Notes: generated by a model not told the origin, from the sequence alone. Counted from the first letter of the stretch, positions 26,227-39,482 are shown. The stretch is 64,000 bases of DNA from Takakia lepidozioides (GCA_030704615.1 CM060731.1:7070001-7134000), one strand, 5' to 3'. Numbers and translations: made by a program.

Positions 26227-27063
26227 CACTGCCCAGAAGCTCCCTTCATCTCTCCGCATCCTCCTCAATTGCCTACAATCCAGTCATAGCCAGAATTTGC
26301 ACCAGTCTTCATTCCTTCCCCGCTCTGTCCCTTCCGGGCTCCTCAACCTTATTTTCTCAATCCTACTCCAAAGCTACTTGTGTGACTCCATTGATTTTCC
26401 GTAGATCCCCAGCCCCTACCTTCCTTGCCACGGAGGGCTACGCTGTCAGCTTTGAATCCATCTGGATTTCCAATAGCGATGTTTCTATTTTCATGGCCAA
26501 ATCTCCCATTGACTGTAGTCCAATCCCCACTCTCAGAAACAAGATCAACTCCTTCCTTCATTCAAAGTTTCCTCACTATGTGCTCCCAGCCACTGCTCAG
26601 GTCAGTTGGGGCACCTACATTGAGGACCATCCCGCTCTAGGAGTTAATCTTTCGTCTTCTACCCAAATTCTAGCCCTCTTGGAGGAGAAGGACCTGCTAC
26701 TTACCCAAAAGATGCAGGAATGGAGATGGATCCAGCCTTCCCCGTCTTGCCGGGCCCTCATCAGAGCCAGTGACACTATGCGCAATGGCTTTGCCCTGCT
26801 CTAGGCCCCTATGGAATCGGAAGAGGTGCAAGAGAATGAGGAACTTCAGGGCCAGAGAGTCCAAAGAGTACCAGGGACCTGTCCATGACATTGTTCGAGC
26901 TGATCCGGGGAGCCCCATAGGATATCATCAGCAGCAACAGGCTTGGCCTCAGCCCCCCTACTCCTCACCTAGACCGGATGCGGGTGCAAGGGCTCCGTCA
27001 AACTTGTCACCCCCGGCCGCCACGCTCCTGCCATCACCAACTCCGGCTCCACTGGTCTGCCTC

Positions 27064-30000
27064 CACAACAACAGATTGCGGCTTTTACGTCTCTGTGTTA
27101 TGACTGCAAATGCAGTCATGGAAGCCATTTACGACTTCCTGACTCTGAAGACGTAAAGCCCTAGTCAGTTGTGACATGGCAGATATGACTCTCCAGGCTG
27201 GCTATGACGTGGCGCCTGAGCAGCTGTGGGGGTAGTCATACACGCTGGCTTTACTGAATGACTGAACGGACAGTTAGTCCATGTCAACGGCTGTGCAAGA
27301 GTGACACGTGCTCGATACAGGAAATGACACGTAGCAAAGTGTTCGTTCTCCATGACTGCGAACTATGACTACAGGTGTGCTAATCCGGTTGCAACATGTG
27401 GCGCGTTGCAATTTTTACACGTGGTCCCTCAGCAGATTAACATGTGTCATGATGGGTGTTTTTTTTGGGTGTATTGCTATTTTTTTACATATTTGTAATT
27501 ATGCCACGTGGTGTAGTACTATTGGAGAGTGAAAATAGATGTAGTCATTATTATGACTATGACAGTACTCATATACATGTCTATTACAACAATAATATAT
27601 AATATATAATACAAAGAGAACAAAGCAGCAAGACATAACTGCAACAAGCTGAGCAAAACCAAGAGATTGTACACCATCTCTATTTACCAATATTTATCAT
27701 TATCATTATCGTACAGATCTAAAAATACATGAAATTGTCACATGTTCTCATGTGAATTAATTGTCTAACTATAACACTTTGAAAAGTGTTCACCCATAAT
27801 CTTCTAACTACTTATGTATTCCATCAATCTGCAACCCATCAAAAACTAAGGCTTGCATGTCTTTAAGAATTATTACAACAAGGACATATGTTTTTTTTCC
27901 AGGTTCTTGCATAAGATGCGCCAACCAACATTGCATTGTGAGATACTCACTCGCTATACTCTCCAAAGCGTCCAGGGAAGGTCACTAAGCAACCTGCCAA
28001 GGCGAAAACAATAGAGAATTATCTAATACCATATATGAAAAACCAGTAACTTCTATCCCATGGACTCGTAAACAAACCAAAGCAAAAAGGTTGGTGTGTG
28101 TTGGCGAAGTTAACCTTGCATAGCCAACGTGGGCTTTCTGGAGTGTATGCCATGCCCAAACAAAGGAGGACACTGCAGCCAATGCAAACATGCTACGCCA
28201 CCTGTTTTATCACCCCAAAGAAAGAATCTGACGTCCATTTCCATACAAGGCAACGTCTCACAGTGGCATCCAATTAACTTTGATTGAATACATGTTCAAT
28301 TTGCGAAACAATGTACCAACCATTTACCCAACACCAATATTGTCTACCTTGCACTCACTCAAAGGACCATTTTGGCCACCACAAATGCCCATTACAGATA
28401 CTATGCCTTCCAACTAACTGGACCAAATGTCATGTGCCTCTATATGACTGGAAGGCCTAAAGCCCTTCACCCTCAAGACAAGAAAGACTAGAATACAGAA
28501 ACAAATCATGTTGCACATGTTCTTTGAATATTTCATCTGTCCACAAACACATCAGTGTCCAATCAGTATCAGGCAGGGTTGCCACTCAGGGGAAGCCCCC
28601 ACAATAAGAGCCATCAGAATGCCCACACAGATGGAAAGTTAGTTCGTTGTTCCCAGTGTACCACGGATCTCTGTAGGAGACACCTGCCATTGCCACCCCA
28701 GTGCTCCCTTTCTCAGCCTTGTGCTCCAATGTCATGGATATGAGGTGCAACAACAAATATCCCAAACAACTTTGCAAGGTACCATAGGGTGTCACATGGT
28801 TCTCTTCATAGTTTACTATGATGTGGTTAACTACTTCAAAAGCTCAGGGATTACTGAGCAGCATTGATCTCAAGCATAAAGTTACTGACTGCATTTGGCT
28901 CTATGATAGAGGTTAAACCATGCAATAAAACCATTTTCTAACACTGCTCTCGTAGACACTAGTGAAAGTTGGGAAGGAGACGAGAACAAAGCCTTACCTC
29001 TGATATGTACAGGGGCACTACGCTAGATGAAATTCCAATACCGATCCCCGCCAAGATCCGTCATATTATCATACTCTCGAAACCACTTGATGTTGCACTG
29101 CGCCAACCAAGCATACCACATTTTCATCCTTTGGTCACAAACCTTGCAAGCAGTTTGCCAGAGGAATTACACATCAACAAATGTCTGTACTCAAATTTTT
29201 CAACGTGGTTGTGAGGAGCAACCTCCACTACAACAATCGAGCGAAGGTAGCCTCTCTTGACCCTAAACCCTAACCTTGTGTCATGACCCATGGAGGATTT
29301 GACTGACCATGAACCCAAGAGGACCTCTTGTGTGTGCTGCTTGTGTCTGTAGTCAGGTAATGTCGGATTGGTCTGTCAGAACCACCACGGTGCAGCTGAA
29401 CGGGTAGAGATTGAAACACGGCCTGCTAAGACCAAGTTGAATCTCCCAAGAACTGCGAGTTCCCAGTCGAAACCTCCTCGGACACATACCCTAGCATTTC
29501 TAGGACGCTTGCTTCAGATGCAAAGGTTGCTCCAACTGCGGGCCTCCCATGCATGTTTGCCCTCCCTCCCGCTCGTTCGTTCTAAGTCCCAACCCTCTCT
29601 CTCTCTCCCTCCCGCTCGCTCTAAGTCTGTTCACTGCTACGTGATGGGCAACTTTTTAAGTTTTTTAACCTTTTTGTATACCCTAAAAGTTTTTTTTTTT
29701 AATTTTATTTATTAAATTAAATTCTTAAAGGAAACCACAGGCCCTTGAGGAGGGGGAAAAATTCACCCGCCTTCATTTATGGGCCATAAGACCTACAGGA
29801 CGATCAACGCCCAGACATACCGTCACGAACAATCCCACACACGGGATATGGGCAACGGGTTTGAACCCCAAACCACCAAGGCGACACACTGTGCACTTAC
29901 CAGCCGATGTGTTTTTTTTTATATCTTTTTGCACTTTGATTTTTTTATTTTTTTATTTTTAATTCATTCTAGTTGTCAGAGTCTCCGTTTTTTCAAAATA

Positions 30001-30381
30001 TAAATACTCATATATTATATATATAACCAGAAAAGAATGTGTCGACACGTGCAGTCATGTAGCGATTCATCCATGTGATGATCTGGCAGAATGCATTAGA
30101 GTGAGAGTCATGAAGTCATATGTCTGTCTAGCAATATGCACATGTCATTCCAGTGTAGCCATGACCGTGACTGGTAGTCATATCTGCCATGCCAATATTC
30201 GTGGTCAAACATGTTTGACCTGTGTTGCGCAGAGTCCGGAGCCATGTAGTCGCATATACGCCTTCCCCAGACCTGCATTATGACTTCAAAAGCATTTTAC
30301 GACTGCAAACGGCATTTCTGCCACAAATATGTCATGACTGCACACCCATGGGAGTCATAAAAGCCGCAATCTGTTGTAGTG
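27064..30381. mobile_element. CACTA-1, non-autonomous CACTA (CMC/EnSpm) transposon
   Basis: The left end is CACAACAACAGATTGCGGCT. The right end, reverse-complemented, is CACTACAACAGATTGCGGCT: inverted repeats matching at all but one of the first 20 positions. The element is flanked by CTC at 27061-27063 and CTC at 30382-30384, the 3-bp target duplication expected of CACTA elements. Subterminal regions are rich in short tatgact/agtcata repeats. It is 3318 bp long, and no transposase (TNP2 or TNPD type) is visible, so it must move in trans if at all. The interior is AT-rich, notably 29640-30020. It shares a roughly 190-bp module with CACTA-2. Confidence 0.88.
29275..29465 (+). repeat. Module shared with CACTA-2 (opposite orientation)
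   Basis: This stretch matches the reverse complement of about 35805-35995, including cacggtgcagctga and attgaaacacggcctgctaa. The translated pieces IETRPAKTKLNLPRTAS and IETRPAKTKLTLPRTAS agree closely. It may be an old captured host sequence or a family-specific internal segment. Confidence 0.7.
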
Positions 30382-30916
30382 CTCCCTATCGCCCCCAGTA
30401 CCCGGTGAGTGGCCTCCCTATTGTCATTCCCTTCCTTATTTTCGACCCATCTCCCTTAAACCCCAACAAAGGTAACGTGTTGTACCTCAGAACCAGGTCA
30501 CCCCTGCCATGTGCCTAGAAAATTCTACCCTCAATTTCCTACACTCTATCAGATGGAGACTTTTCGATGTATTTTGGAGTAGGGTCTGGACCTCTTCCCC
30601 TGGCCATACCAGATCCTCTCAAACTTTATTCTTATCTCGGATTTCTTCATGCAACTTTCGGGTAGACCTAGGGTGGTGCGCACATCGTGGATGCCCTACT
30701 CAAAGATTCAACCTCTCCCGGGGGATGACTCATTCTACCAACATAGCCTGAGCACCCTTATCATGGCCATAGAGTTGGACAAGCCAGTAGATGCAGCCCC
30801 ATACAATCACTTCTGGAAGACAACCCTATTGCCTTCTGATAAAAGAACTAAGTTCCATTTCCATTCAGACAGGCCATCATTTGAGTCCTTCCCGCTCAGC
30901 CTGACACACCTACAAG

Positions 30917-33393
30917 ATGCTGGTTAGTTTTTCCTCTTGGAATATAAGGGATTTTGGCTCCGACCACTCAGCCCTCAAGAAAATTAGGCTGAGAGCATGG
31001 CTGGCTCCCCTTATCCCAACTGATGCCATTGTCTTTCTGCAGGAACATAAGCTAGATGATCTCAAAATTAGGAATCTTTCTGATAATCTGTGGCCTCTTG
31101 CTTCCGCTCTCTGAAAGCCTTCATCCGAAGGATCAAGGGGGGGTACAACCATCCTCCTTTCCCCTTCCATTAGGCAATTTTTGGTTAAAGATGAAATTTG
31201 GGAGCTGGGAAGGGTCCAGTTCTGCTCCCTGTTGCTCCCGTCAGACCCGAAACCCGTAGGCCTGGTTAACATTTATGCCCCTAATAATGCAATGGATCGT
31301 TCTGCCCTATGGGAGATGATTAACTTGAACATTTGCAGCCATAAGGAAATCAACAATTGGGTTCTAGGGGGGGACTTCAATAGAAGGGGTTCTGCGACAA
31401 CACCCCTCAACCCGGAGGAAGAGGCAATATGACATTCTCTCCTCCAAACTCACAGCCTGATGAAAATCCTCCCTGACACCCATCTTAATCTAGGCTCCTT
31501 CCCCCACTTCACCTGGTCTAACAACAGGGCACTGGAACACCTCAGTATGGCCCGCCTGGATAGATTTTACCTCTCGTTGGCTTTATCCATCAATGCTACT
31601 AGAAAGCCGCAGGAACCCATTGCCCATGGTTTTGATCACGCCCTCATTGAAGCTTCGCTGTCTTTCCCTAACGCTCATCGTAGAGGTAGGGGTATTTACA
31701 GGCTAAATTCCTCCCTTCTCAATATTCCATCCTTTAAGCAGGCATTAAAGGATAAATGGCATAATTCAGGCAACCATTTAAACTGCCCCATAGAGAGATT
31801 TACCTCTAAGCTGGCGGCTACCTGTAGATGCAGCCAGATCCTTAGTAAAGACATTGCTGCAGCCAGATCCAGGAAGGTTAGAGCCCTTAAAAAATGTCTT
31901 GAGGTGTGCCAAATAAAAATCAAATCTCGCACATGCGATGTCCATACGATTCAGACTTACCTTGAGGTCAGATTCAATCTGGGGATATTTCAGGAACAAC
32001 AACAGGAAAAAATGAGAATGCAAGCAGGGGTCAATTGGTCTGCCAAAGGTGAGAAAATGTCTAAGTATTTCTTTCAGAAAACCAAGCTTAGAAGGGCCAT
32101 GCAAACCATTCCTGAGTTATATATTGACAGTCAGGGCAACAAATCTTCCAAACCAAAGGAGCTCTGTGGGATGGCTTTCAAGCACTTCAGCTCCCTGTTC
32201 CAAGCAGATCCGGTGGGGGTGGACAACATCCAGTTGCTTCACGCATGCCTGCAATCTACCCCCAGTCAGTACAGGGAAGGGGATGACCAACCCTTGTCCA
32301 AAGAACTCACCCCTATGGAGCTGGAGGATGCTCTGGACCATATGAGCAAGGGTAAAACTCCCGGTCTTGACGGTATGCCAATGGAGTTTTACAAGGCCCT
32401 CTGGCCTCGCATCGCTCAAGAGTTTTGTGACATGGCAAATGAAATCCACAGGAAAGGTGCTATGTCAGGTTCCATGTCTCAAGGGGTCATTACTCTCCTT
32501 TTTAAAAAAGGGGATAGGGCAGACATTAATAATTATAGGCCCATAACGCTGCTTAACGTGGCCTATAAAATTATTGCCAAGGCCCTGGCTCTCAGGCTCC
32601 AGCCCCTTCTCCCTTCGTTGATTAGAACAGGTCAAGCCGGTTTTGTAAAAGGGAGGTATATATTGGATAATGTCCTTCTGGCCCAGGAGGCGGATGCATA
32701 CGCCAGGGCATCAAATCAGGCGCTGGCACTCTGGCTGCTTGACTTTGAGAAGGCTTTCGACAAAGTGGGTTGGGACTTTCTTCTGCCGGTTCTGCAACAA
32801 TGTGGGGTGTCACCTTCGTTCTGCAAGTGGGTTATCCTTATCCGCAACAGCTCCAGCAGGGTTATTATTAATGGTCATTTGTCAAAACCCTTTGCACGAT
32901 TGACACCTTCTGCAAGGTATCAGGTTTCAGGGTGAATTGGTCGAAAACCAAGGCTCTTCTGGTGGGAGATATTTCAAAGTCAGGTCTGGGGGTCTCCCCT
33001 GTATGGGGGGCTAACTTGGGATTGATCTGGCTCAAGGAAGGGGAGTCCACCACCCTCTTGGGCCACGTCTTCGGGATTAATCTCTCTGAAGACCAACGTC
33101 TGGGACCCACTATAGCCAGGCTGAAGGGGCAACTAACTTTCTGGGGCTCTCGGTTCCTCTCCATTTCTGGGAGAGCTCTGGTGGCTAACCAGATCCTTTT
33201 GGCCGGTATTTGGTATTTCGCCTCAACCTGGAGCCCCAGCTCTAAACATATCCACGAAATCAAAAAGTGTATTAGAAACTTTATATGGGGGGTCCAATCG
33301 TTGGACTCTAACAAACGTCCCCAGGTCTCTTGGATTCAAATCATAATGCCCAAGAAAATGGGTGGCCTCGGTGTCTTGGATCCTGAAACCTAG
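30917..33393 (+). pseudogene. LINE ORF2: AP-type endonuclease and reverse transcriptase with active-site deletion
   Basis: Endonuclease pieces: SFSSWNIRDFG and IVFLQEHKL (30917-31114), then NIYAPN and WVLGGDFN (31181-31432). The long frame 31460-32935 has the endonuclease end and RT blocks: GKTPGLDGMPMEFYKALWP, NNYRPITLLNVAYKIIAKAL, GQAGFVKGRYILDNVLLAQE and LALWLLDFEKAFDKV. After SKPF, at about 32890, the text jumps directly to a block that normally follows the YADD/FADD palm motif (TFCKVSGFRVNWSKTKALLV). The catalytic segment is therefore missing. A later frame, 32932-33393, covers the thumb. Frameshifts also break the endonuclease part. Confidence 0.82.
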
Positions 33394-34852
33394 ATCAAAG
33401 CCTTGTTGGGAAAATGGCTCCCCAGATTCCTGAGTCCAGAAGCAGGATGGTGGAAACCTATGGTTCCCTCAGTTCACCCCTGAGCTCCACTCAATGGTCT
33501 CCATCTCTAAGATGGATCACTCAAGGTTATCGTCATAAATCCCCTGCCTCCTTTTGGACCTCTATTTGGCTGGCTTGGGGGAAGTGCAGCGTAAAAGAGA
33601 GCCTGCTTCCTTTTGTGAAGTGCTCAGGCAACACCTATTCCTAAACAAGCCAGTCCCATCAGCAGTGGAGAGGAGCCAAGCTACAAGATGGGCAGGGTGG
33701 GATGCAAGGGGGCTCTCATAGGTCTCCCATCTATGGTTCAGTACCCCTGTATCTCTTTCCAGAACTCTAGGCACCCAAAGACTCTCTGCCGGTATTGCCT
33801 CAGTTCTGCAATCAATTCCAGACTCGTGGAGGGACATTCTAAGACAGGGCCCATCCTCTCCGTCTCTTTATCAGTGGGTGACCACACCTGATCACCATTT
33901 TCAGGCCATGTTCATAACGGAAGCCTCGTGTGATAACCTGGTGGGTTTCGCATTCAGGGCCCATCTGTATATAGGTGCTCTCTCGCTGCACTCATCCAAC
34001 TCCATCTCAATCATATACAAACACCCCACCAGCCAGAATCTGCCACTGGAACTCTAAGCTCAAAGATTTTAATCCATCCCTACCATCCAACATGCAGGTT
34101 CTACCATGGTTATGATCAGGAACCTTCATATGGATTGGAGGCCAGTCCATCCAAGATCTGCAAATCGACCCGGCAGAATGGCAATGGGAACCCAAAAAAG
34201 GGACGACAGATGGGGCTTATTCCAATTTAGAGAGGAAAACTGGAAGTGCATATGGGCTCCGATTTGGGCAAAATCAAAACCAGCCAAACTCAGTGCCTTT
34301 CTTTGGCAGATTGCAAGTAGGGTTTTGAAGGTTGGGCAATTTCTAAACTTCCAAGAGGTTCTACTCTGCAGATGCTGCCCCATTGGGGTTATTGAGTCTT
34401 TGGAACACTGCCTTCTTTTCTGTAGAGGGCCGTAAAAAATCTGGCCCTTGGTTTGGTCACTTTACAGGGTTTGGTCAAACACCGCTCAGGACCCCATAGC
34501 CCTCCTGCTAAATTACAACCAAACAACCAAGTCCAAGGTGTCCACATGCCCAGTATTCGAGGCCCTCCGCTTGGCAACACTATGGCAAATCTAGAAGGCT
34601 CGGTGCAGATGGACATTAAACAATGCTTCCTCCTCCTGTACAGAAATCCCTATGATGTTACTATTGCAGCTAAGTTGGCCTGGCAAAAACCATGTCCAGA
34701 AGCAGACAGAAACCTGAACGAAAAGATTCCCTCCTCGCCTACTTCAGAGCATCTTGGGGAAGAGGAGGAATCATTTGTTGCATCATTGATACGGACTCCT
34801 GTACATGGGCAGACTCCATACCTGAACTCTGGAAACACCGATGGGGCACCGT
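33394..34852 (+). pseudogene. LINE ORF2 C-terminal region with zinc-binding segment
   Basis: Degraded continuation of ORF2. The frame 34106-34435 reads KLSAFLWQIASRVLKVGQFL then CRCCPIGVIESLEHCLLFC, the zf-RVT pattern at the end of plant LINE polymerases. Downstream pieces to 34852 (including CTWADSIPELWKHRWGT) continue toward the 3' end and are interrupted by CACTA-2. Confidence 0.65.
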
Positions 34853-35617
34853 CACTACAAGAGATGAGCGTTTTTAGGACTACGGATTTGGCGGAGTCAT
34901 AAAAACGGCACTAGGTACACGACTACAGAGCGCTGAAATGAGTTGCAGTCATAGTTTTATCACTTTATAGTAATGGATATCACTACATGACTCCGAAAAA
35001 TTAGGGAGCATTGGTCAAACATTGTTGACCATGATGACAAGGATGGTTTTATGACTAGTGTGATATGTTTGACTAGACGTGGACGACGTTTCATGGAATC
35101 TTGTGACTCCATGACTGAAGATGGTTTTACAGCTCTATTTATACGACTACATCCCTACACGTGTCATTTTGAAAGCACATACACGAATGTATTCATCCAT
35201 TAGATGAGTTTATCCATCGATGACATGGCATGTAAACTTATGAGTCCCTTACTGCAAATTGTTTCATAACTCTATATATATGACTACATCACTACACATG
35301 TCATTTAAAAGGCATATACATTAATGAATTCATTCAATGGATGGGTTCATCCATCCGCCTATACGGTGTGTCGATTTGATATCTGTTCAATAAATTGGAC
35401 CTGGATGGACGTGGCTTAACAAGGATCGCAAGATATATGAGATTAAAATACGTGGTTGTACAAGGTTAGATCATGTGATGGAAATTATTTTGAATCGTTA
35501 GATTTTACAGGATCTAACGGTCTAGATTGTTTAAGATCTAACGGTTTAAGATTACACCACCAAACTTTACACCGGGCTGGGACTTAGGCTTTTTTGTCTC
35601 CTGCGTTTCACCATCTA

Positions 35618-35722
35618 TTTGATGTTGTGTCATGGAACGCGATGATCGTAGGATATGCAGGGGCGTGGGATGGAGGCTTTGCAGACCTTCCTACTCTTGA
35701 GCAAATGATGCAGGAAGGAGAA
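35618..35722 (+). pseudogene. Captured PPR gene fragment inside CACTA-2
   Basis: The frame reads DVVSWNAMIVGYAGAWDGGF then LEQMMQEG. This corresponds to one PPR module of the DYW gene in this window (DVVSWNTMIAGYAEHGCGME, FEQMQQEG) at both protein and nucleotide level. Only about 35 codons are retained, followed by a Glu/Arg-rich stretch not of PPR type. It is transduplicated host sequence, probably from another PPR paralogue. Confidence 0.75.
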
Positions 35723-35804
35723 GAGGAGGAGGAGAGGAGACGAGAAGAAGATCCCAACATTCTTGTGAGCTCGCCGTTTTTGGGAGAGAGACGAGACGAG
35801 GAGA

Positions 35805-35995
35805 CGCTCGCCGTTCTTGGGAGAGTCAGCTTGGTCTTAGCAGGCCGTGTTTCAATCTCTGCCTGCTCAGCTGCACCGTGGTGGTTCGATCTCACATACC
35901 AATCCAACATTACCTGACTACAGATACAAGCAGCACACACAAGGGGTCATTTTGGGCTGATGGTCGGTCAAATCCTCTATGGGTCATGATACAAG
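35805..35995 (-). repeat. Module shared with CACTA-1 (inverted relative to it)
   Basis: Reverse complement of the 29275-29465 segment with scattered substitutions. It sits directly downstream of the captured PPR fragment. Confidence 0.7.
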
Positions 35996-37866
35996 ATAAA
36001 GGACAATGTGGTGAGGATACCTTCTTCTTTGACCTATTTCAGCCTGTTTTGCTCTGTTTGGCAGCATGAAAGTATCCAAAAACAGGTAATAGAGATGAGG
36101 AGAAGCTTTGGAATGAACACTTTTCCGACCCCAGTCAATGGCGAGACAATGGAGACAAAAAGGTGAATGCATGTTGGACTACACTAGAGAGAAGTAGATG
36201 CAATTTAGAATTAGAACTACTGTAATAATTAGGGTTGGGGTTTGCTGGAAGAACTTCACGCCGTCAGTATCAGCTGCTAGCAGCAAGTATTCATGATTTG
36301 TACACAGACAGGGGTAGCTAAAGGACCAGGGATAGAGGTCCAGGTTCATCCAAGAGGGTTTTTAAGGTTTCATCCATACTGAATGAAATTTTTGTTATAA
36401 CCATAACTGGATGATTTACAGGCAGATATGCATTTCAATGCATTTTAGGTTTATGCTCCTTTGATTTAAACCTATTGAATGCCCATTTTTCATCCTGGTC
36501 TGATACCATCCATACCGGATGGTGGATGAAATCGCGGGTGGTTTTCCTTTAAGTGTCTCTCTGCCCTAGACACAGCACGATATCGTGCGTGTTTTTTTTT
36601 CTTTGGAAGAGGGCGATGGCGGACGAATGCTCGATGGCGGCTGAATGCCCGAGCAGCAAGATCCGAACGGGTGTGTTCTTGTTTTTTGAACGCGCGATGA
36701 CAGCAGACACTTTCATCTCCCGCGATGGCAAATGACATACTGTTATGTTTGCCTACGTTTTTTTCTCATTGATGAAGCAGCGGCGGTTATGGAGGTGGGG
36801 AAGCGGCCTGTATTACAAGTTACAACTTGTCCTCAACTCTCCTCCCGTTGCATTCTGTTGTGCTCGTTCAAATTCAAATGATGAACACTGCAGCGTCCTA
36901 CTCCACAAAAGATTGAGGTTATTCGTGGTGTCACATCTATGCTTTCTTCTGCTGGTTCTGTGATCTTTGCATGCTTTATGGCTCATACCTGACATGGATA
37001 GCAACTATGAAATCCTGTAATTCACCTCGCGCATCGTCACTAACGCACAAAACATTTTTTGTGTTTGTTTTTGGGACGGGCGCAGGTGAGGGATTTCACT
37101 TGGCATGAACTCTTTGGCTTGCAGATGATCTGGTTACTGCAGGAGGGATAAGATATGCTGCAAGCTGTCGTTGTTGCAATTTTCTGCTTCAAAGCTGCTT
37201 CAAGGGGGATATGCCTTAAACCTTTACTTTGATTTCTGGTTCTTGGTAACCAAATCTATTAAGTCAGGGAAGTAAATGGGCTGGGCCTCCTAGAAATCAG
37301 ACCTTATTGTGAAGGTTCGGGCTGGTTGTGATGACAAGGGTTTGGTGATGCAAGTGTGACATTGGATGCATTTTTCCAGACCTATTTTCTGGTCTTTTGG
37401 AGAGTCAGACAGTGTTGTTTATGCCTCACCAGTTTAGAATGTATTAAGTAAGGCATTGGGTAAGCCTTTTTATGAACACATACATTCTTTCAGGCTCCCC
37501 CATGGAGATTATAACCTGATTACAGACTGGTATTTTTGAGGATCTCTCTAAAACTTGGCAGAGTGACTGGATAAGGCCCTAGGATACATACCATAGCCCT
37601 GCATCTACTTATGGAAGTACAATCAGTTCAGCTTGTGCTTTTAGGAACATACAAGTCCTTTAAAGCTGTAATAGGGAATTGTTTTCATCAAAGCTCTCAC
37701 TCTTAGGCCTGCTGGAATGGTTTTCTCAAAGACCTGTTGAGCTTACAACATACTTGTTTAAGCTATTTGAACCCAAGAATTACCAAGCCAGTATTTTTAA
37801 AGGGCTTTTTTGATTACGAACTGTATTCTTAAGCTCCCCCCAGAGATTGGGAATGTGACATGGTAA

Positions 37867-37869
<3 letters not shown>

Positions 37870-37898
<29 letters not shown>
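37870..37898. repeat. (CT)n microsatellite
   Basis: About 14 CT units within CACTA-2. Confidence 0.85.
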
Positions 37899-37901
<3 letters not shown>

Positions 37902-38219
37902 CTCTGATACATGATACATATATACATGATGTGTGCAGAGGCATGGATAGCTGAAGGAGCAGGGATAGAGTGCATGGGTCCAGATTCATCCAAGAGGGCC
38001 GGATTTCAATCTCCAGATTACATATGATTCCCTGTGGAAGCATAGCTACAAGAAACCTGTATGGATAGATGATCAATTGGTTGGTCTTGAGCTAAAGAGC
38101 ACGACCCCTGCAGGGATGTCTCTCCATCTGTAGATCTTTTAGGAAGTGGAAGGCTAGGCCTAGGGCCCAGCTTTCTTATGACATTGTTAGCTGATTTTCA
38201 GTTCTTCTCCTTAGCTCGG

Positions 38220-38512
38220 TGCCTTTCTGTTTCCAAGTTATGGCAGTAGTTTCTGGCTGCAGTCTCTTTTCCTGCTAGACTCTTTAGCTCTATGCAGACC
38301 CCCTTCTTTGCTTGCCTTCCTTCTTACTACTCTTTCTTGTCTTGGTACGCGAAGCTGTGTCTTCCTCTTTCAGCCTCTATGGCACTCTATCCAGAGGTTA
38401 TTTTTCCTCTTTGTATCCAAGGACATTTTATGTCCATTACCTATAAAGTTCTAGAGGCCACTGTCCCCCACTGTCCCTCTTTGTTAACAAAAATAAAAAT
38501 AATAAAAAAAGA
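38220..38512 (+). mobile_element. Possible 5'-truncated LINE 3' end inside CACTA-2
   Basis: A pyrimidine-rich 3'UTR-like stretch ends in gttaacaaaaataaaaataa and more A-rich repeats, a LINE-type tail. No coding sequence is attached, so this is only a suggestion. Confidence 0.35.
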
Positions 38513-39482
38513 CAACAATGGCTTCCATTCTATTTTCCTAGATACCTAATAAGAATTTAAATCAATTAATAATCTAAATATTATGTATGATTTAATTTAT
38601 TAAGTTAAAATATTTATTAAAAAATCTCTTTAGTCATGAAGTTATATACTCATGACTACATCATGGCAACGTGGCATTATATGATACGATATTCTTTCCC
38701 ATGTGTGGGTCATGTATGTTGTCCATGTGGACACGTGTCACATCCGGAGTGCTACATATGTTTCTCTGACGCCTCTCCAATGGAGTTATACTTTGTAGAC
38801 ATGTAGTCATATAGTTAGTCATATATAAATCATATAGTTGTGACTACATCCTCATTACAGCATGACTCCAGGTGCCACGCACGCAGTCACGGCTATGACT
38901 TGCAAAACGCAGTCCTAAAGACTAGTCGCTATGACAGGGTTTTTTTTCACTGCAGAGTGATATAGTCATGAACGCATATAGGACTGAAAAAATAGTCATA
39001 TGTGCAGTCATAAAAACGCTCATCTGTTGTAGTGCGTCTTCGGCCTCTCCTGATCTGGACTCGGCAGATGGTAACTGGAAGCACATAAAGAGGGGATCTA
39101 AATCTAAGTTGATCTTCCTCAGATAGACATCTTCAGAGTTTCGCTCCTTGGCCGTTCTAGCCTGTGCTCATACTGTTCGTCGTTCCGTTCGGTTCCCTCT
39201 ACACTAGGGCACCTCTCTCTCATGGAGGTTTTCACTGCTATGAACTAATCCCAGATTAGCTCTCTGCACTATGGGCAAATCTTGCAACCAATAATAGATA
39301 GGTCTACCAGAGCTGCATGAGTAGTTAGGTCTATTTTCTACCCTATTCACTGATCGTTGGAATATCCAACACGGTCCCCGTGTGTTAAGCCTCATGGCAA
39401 TATGTAAGGGTTTAATTTTTTTCCCCTTTTTAATAAATTTTCAGGGCCTCTCATCCCTTTAAAAAATAAAAAATAAAAAAAT

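Larger units (their letters stand above)
34853..39034. mobile_element. CACTA-2, non-autonomous CACTA transposon with captured sequence
   Basis: The left end is CACTACAAGAGATGAGCGTT. The right end, reverse-complemented, is CACTACAACAGATGAGCGTT. CGT at 34850-34852 and CGT at 39035-39037 form the 3-bp target duplication. Subterminal repeats resemble tatgact/agtcata. It is 4182 bp with no transposase recognised. It contains a PPR gene fragment (35618-35722), a module shared with CACTA-1, a CT microsatellite and a possible LINE tail. Both CACTA elements share the terminus CACTACAACAGAT, so they belong to one family served by the same source of transposase. Confidence 0.88.
25132..39482 (+). mobile_element. 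LINE retrotransposon interrupted by two CACTA elements
   Basis: The pieces 25132-27063, 30382-34852 and 39035-39482 join to a single plant L1-type LINE. ORF1 has a CCHC knuckle, then come the endonuclease, RT and a C-terminal zinc region, a 3'UTR, and an A-rich tail of aaaaaataaaaaataaaaaa type at about 39457-39482. Continuity across both CACTA insertions is supported by their 3-bp target duplications. Stops, frameshifts and an internal deletion mean the element is inactive. Confidence 0.8.
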
